From the NCBI GenBank assembly GCA_035516255.1, contig DATJAL010000013.1, forward strand, positions 98,178 to 162,177: a stretch of 64,000 nt of DNA. Reading direction: 5' to 3'. The notes below the pieces were generated by a model. That model made no database searches. It saw only the letters and a list, made by a program, of their open reading frames with translations, and was not told the DNA's origin. The position numbers and the translations under genes were made by a program. Each line of letters opens with the position of its first letter. The first letter of the stretch is position 1. This stretch comes from Chitinivibrionales bacterium. GTDB taxonomy: Bacteria > Fibrobacterota > Chitinivibrionia > Chitinivibrionales > FEN-1185. This document shows, one piece after another, positions 63,138-64,000 of the stretch.

Positions 63138-64000
63138 GGGTAATTATAAAAGGTTTGGTACAATAACTATCTTGTACTATGACCTTAATAACCTTCGAAT
63201 CTATAGGGAAAAGCGAGCGTAGAGCTCGAAAATATTTCAAGAAAATTTGCTGGAAAAACGGCCATGTTTTTTGCAGCGATTGTCGTAGCTATAAAATATA
63301 TCGAATTAGTGATGGCAGATACCGCTGCAAACGATGTGGTAATCGCTTTCATGACTTTACGAATAGATGATGGTTGTGGGTCATTAAGCTCTTTGAACTG
63401 GAAGTATCGGCTCGTAAGATTGCACAGCAGACCGGATTGAGCTACCCGACAGCCCACAAAGCTTGCCAAGTCATACGGATGGCCCTGGCGGCTTCTGACA
63501 ACGATTTCTGGCTTTCTGGAGAAGTCGAGATCGATGAATCGTACTTCGGCGGAAGACGTAAAGGAAGACGTGGTCGAGGAGCTGCAGGCAAGATACCTGT
63601 CTTCGGTATCCTCGAGCGACACGGTAGAGTGACAGTATCGGTGGTGAGCAATGTTACCGCCGACAGTCTGCTGAACGAGACTGTGAAAATGGTCCGCAGA
63701 GGCTCCGTCGTTTACACCGATAAATTCAGAGGTTATGATGCCTTGATGTTCTGTGGCTATCGTCATTTGAGAGTAGATCATGGGAAACGGTTCGCAACAG
63801 GGAAAGTGTATATTAATGGCCTTGAAGGCTTTTGGAGCTTTGCAAAACAACGGCTGGCAAAGTTCCATGGTGTCTCCAAGCAACACTTCCCCCTTTATTT
63901 AAAAGAAATGGAATTTAGATATAACAACAGAAAGAATAATCTGTTTCAAATAATCACTCAAAAGCTGAGCTTTTTGGTGCCAAATCGTTTATAATCACCT
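63138..64000 (+). mobile_element. IS1595-family insertion sequence, right end at the window edge
   Basis: Imperfect terminal inverted repeats flank a transposase. The left end GGGTAATTATAAAAGGTTTG at 63138 aligns with the reverse complement of the right end, AGGTGATTATAAACGATTTG, at 64000 downward, matching about 19 of 24 bases. The window stops at or just before the outer right end, so the target duplication cannot be seen. The element is AT-rich relative to the neighbouring FHA-cyclase gene. Confidence 0.8.
63179..63994 (+). pseudogene. IS1595 (ISXO2-like) transposase interrupted by an in-frame TGA
   Basis: The first 63 codons give a zinc ribbon (C32-x2-C35 in FCSDCRSYK and C50-x2-C53 in YRCKRCGNRF) ending FHDFTNR, then TGA at 63368-63370. 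The frame continues in phase with WLWVIKLFELEVSARKIAQQ, the family hinge and helix, and the DDE domain: Asp54 in VEIDESYFGG (numbered in the second part), Asp116 in VVYTDKFRGYD and Glu151 in NGLEGFWSFAKQRLA. Family members have about 15 extra residues between 'DFT' and 'WLW', so a small deletion and a stop are both present. Recoding is possible, but a dead copy is more likely. Confidence 0.75.

Overview
The window looks like part of the chromosome of a diderm (Gram-negative) bacterium, most plausibly from the Fibrobacterota / Chitinivibrionia side of the FCB group. The reasons are a lipoprotein with a Fibrobacter 'major paralogous' (FISUMP-type) domain, many large secreted beta-helix and beta-propeller proteins with C-terminal sorting/FlgD-like tails, a TonB/ExbB/ExbD system with a TonB-dependent receptor, KdsA for LPS Kdo synthesis, and many lipobox lipoproteins. 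The assignment is an inference; there is no rRNA or other decisive marker here. Base composition is mostly GC-rich, except for an AT-rich patch at about 59.2-61.0 kb and the insertion sequence at the right end.

Layout. 0-4.7 kb: a MerR-type regulator, a methyltransferase with a radical SAM/SPASM protein, an RlpA-like lipoprotein, and the pyrK-pyrD pair of pyrimidine synthesis. 4.8-13.2 kb (+): an SLBB polysaccharide-export protein, then exbB-exbD-exbD-tonB, a TonB-dependent receptor that itself carries an N-terminal TonB-C-like domain, and a lipoprotein. This looks like one energised outer-membrane uptake or signalling module. 13.8-27.2 kb (-): rlmN and a 'secretome' region with five right-handed beta-helix proteins, four of them in a tight operon with one small secreted protein. 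27.6-31.4 kb (+): a tandem pair of secreted beta-propeller paralogues. 31.5-37.3 kb (-): two lipoproteins, then tRNA-Leu(GAG), secG, tpiA, pgk and gap in the classical gap-pgk-tpi-secG order. 37.9-46.5 kb: a P-loop nucleotide kinase, a small lipoprotein, kdsA, a GH128-like glycosidase, an orphan ParA ATPase, and a membrane Ser/Thr kinase with TPRs overlapping a phosphoglucomutase/phosphomannomutase. 46.7-52 kb: a CaCA exchanger, PAP2 phosphatase and GT2 transferase in one unit, an exported SagB-like nitroreductase, a solitary MazE-like protein and an ArnT/GT39-type transferase. 52.3-59 kb: a class A penicillin-binding protein, a solute-binding lipoprotein without permease, and a thioredoxin-CcdA fusion. 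59.2-64 kb: an AT-rich pair (GIY-YIG nuclease with an in-frame amber codon, followed by a nucleotidyl cyclase with non-canonical base-recognition residues), a FHA-GAF-adenylate cyclase, and an IS1595-family element whose transposase has an in-frame TGA.

The most unusual non-coding feature is a set of dispersed intergenic elements. Class 1 has five copies (32933, 42902, 52175, 55626, 59054). One end reads TGGGCGTTNCCC, the other CTAACGC, and next to the TGGGCGTT end is a hairpin whose sequence changes completely between copies while its pairing is kept. In every copy the TGGGCGTT end faces the nearest gene. A second class has copies or parts at 2101, 37543 and 41655. Several smaller palindromic repeats are also present. 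The candidate least explained by known categories is the AT-rich cyclase + GIY-YIG pair, which resembles a cyclic-nucleotide signalling/defence cassette but cannot be proved as such from sequence alone.
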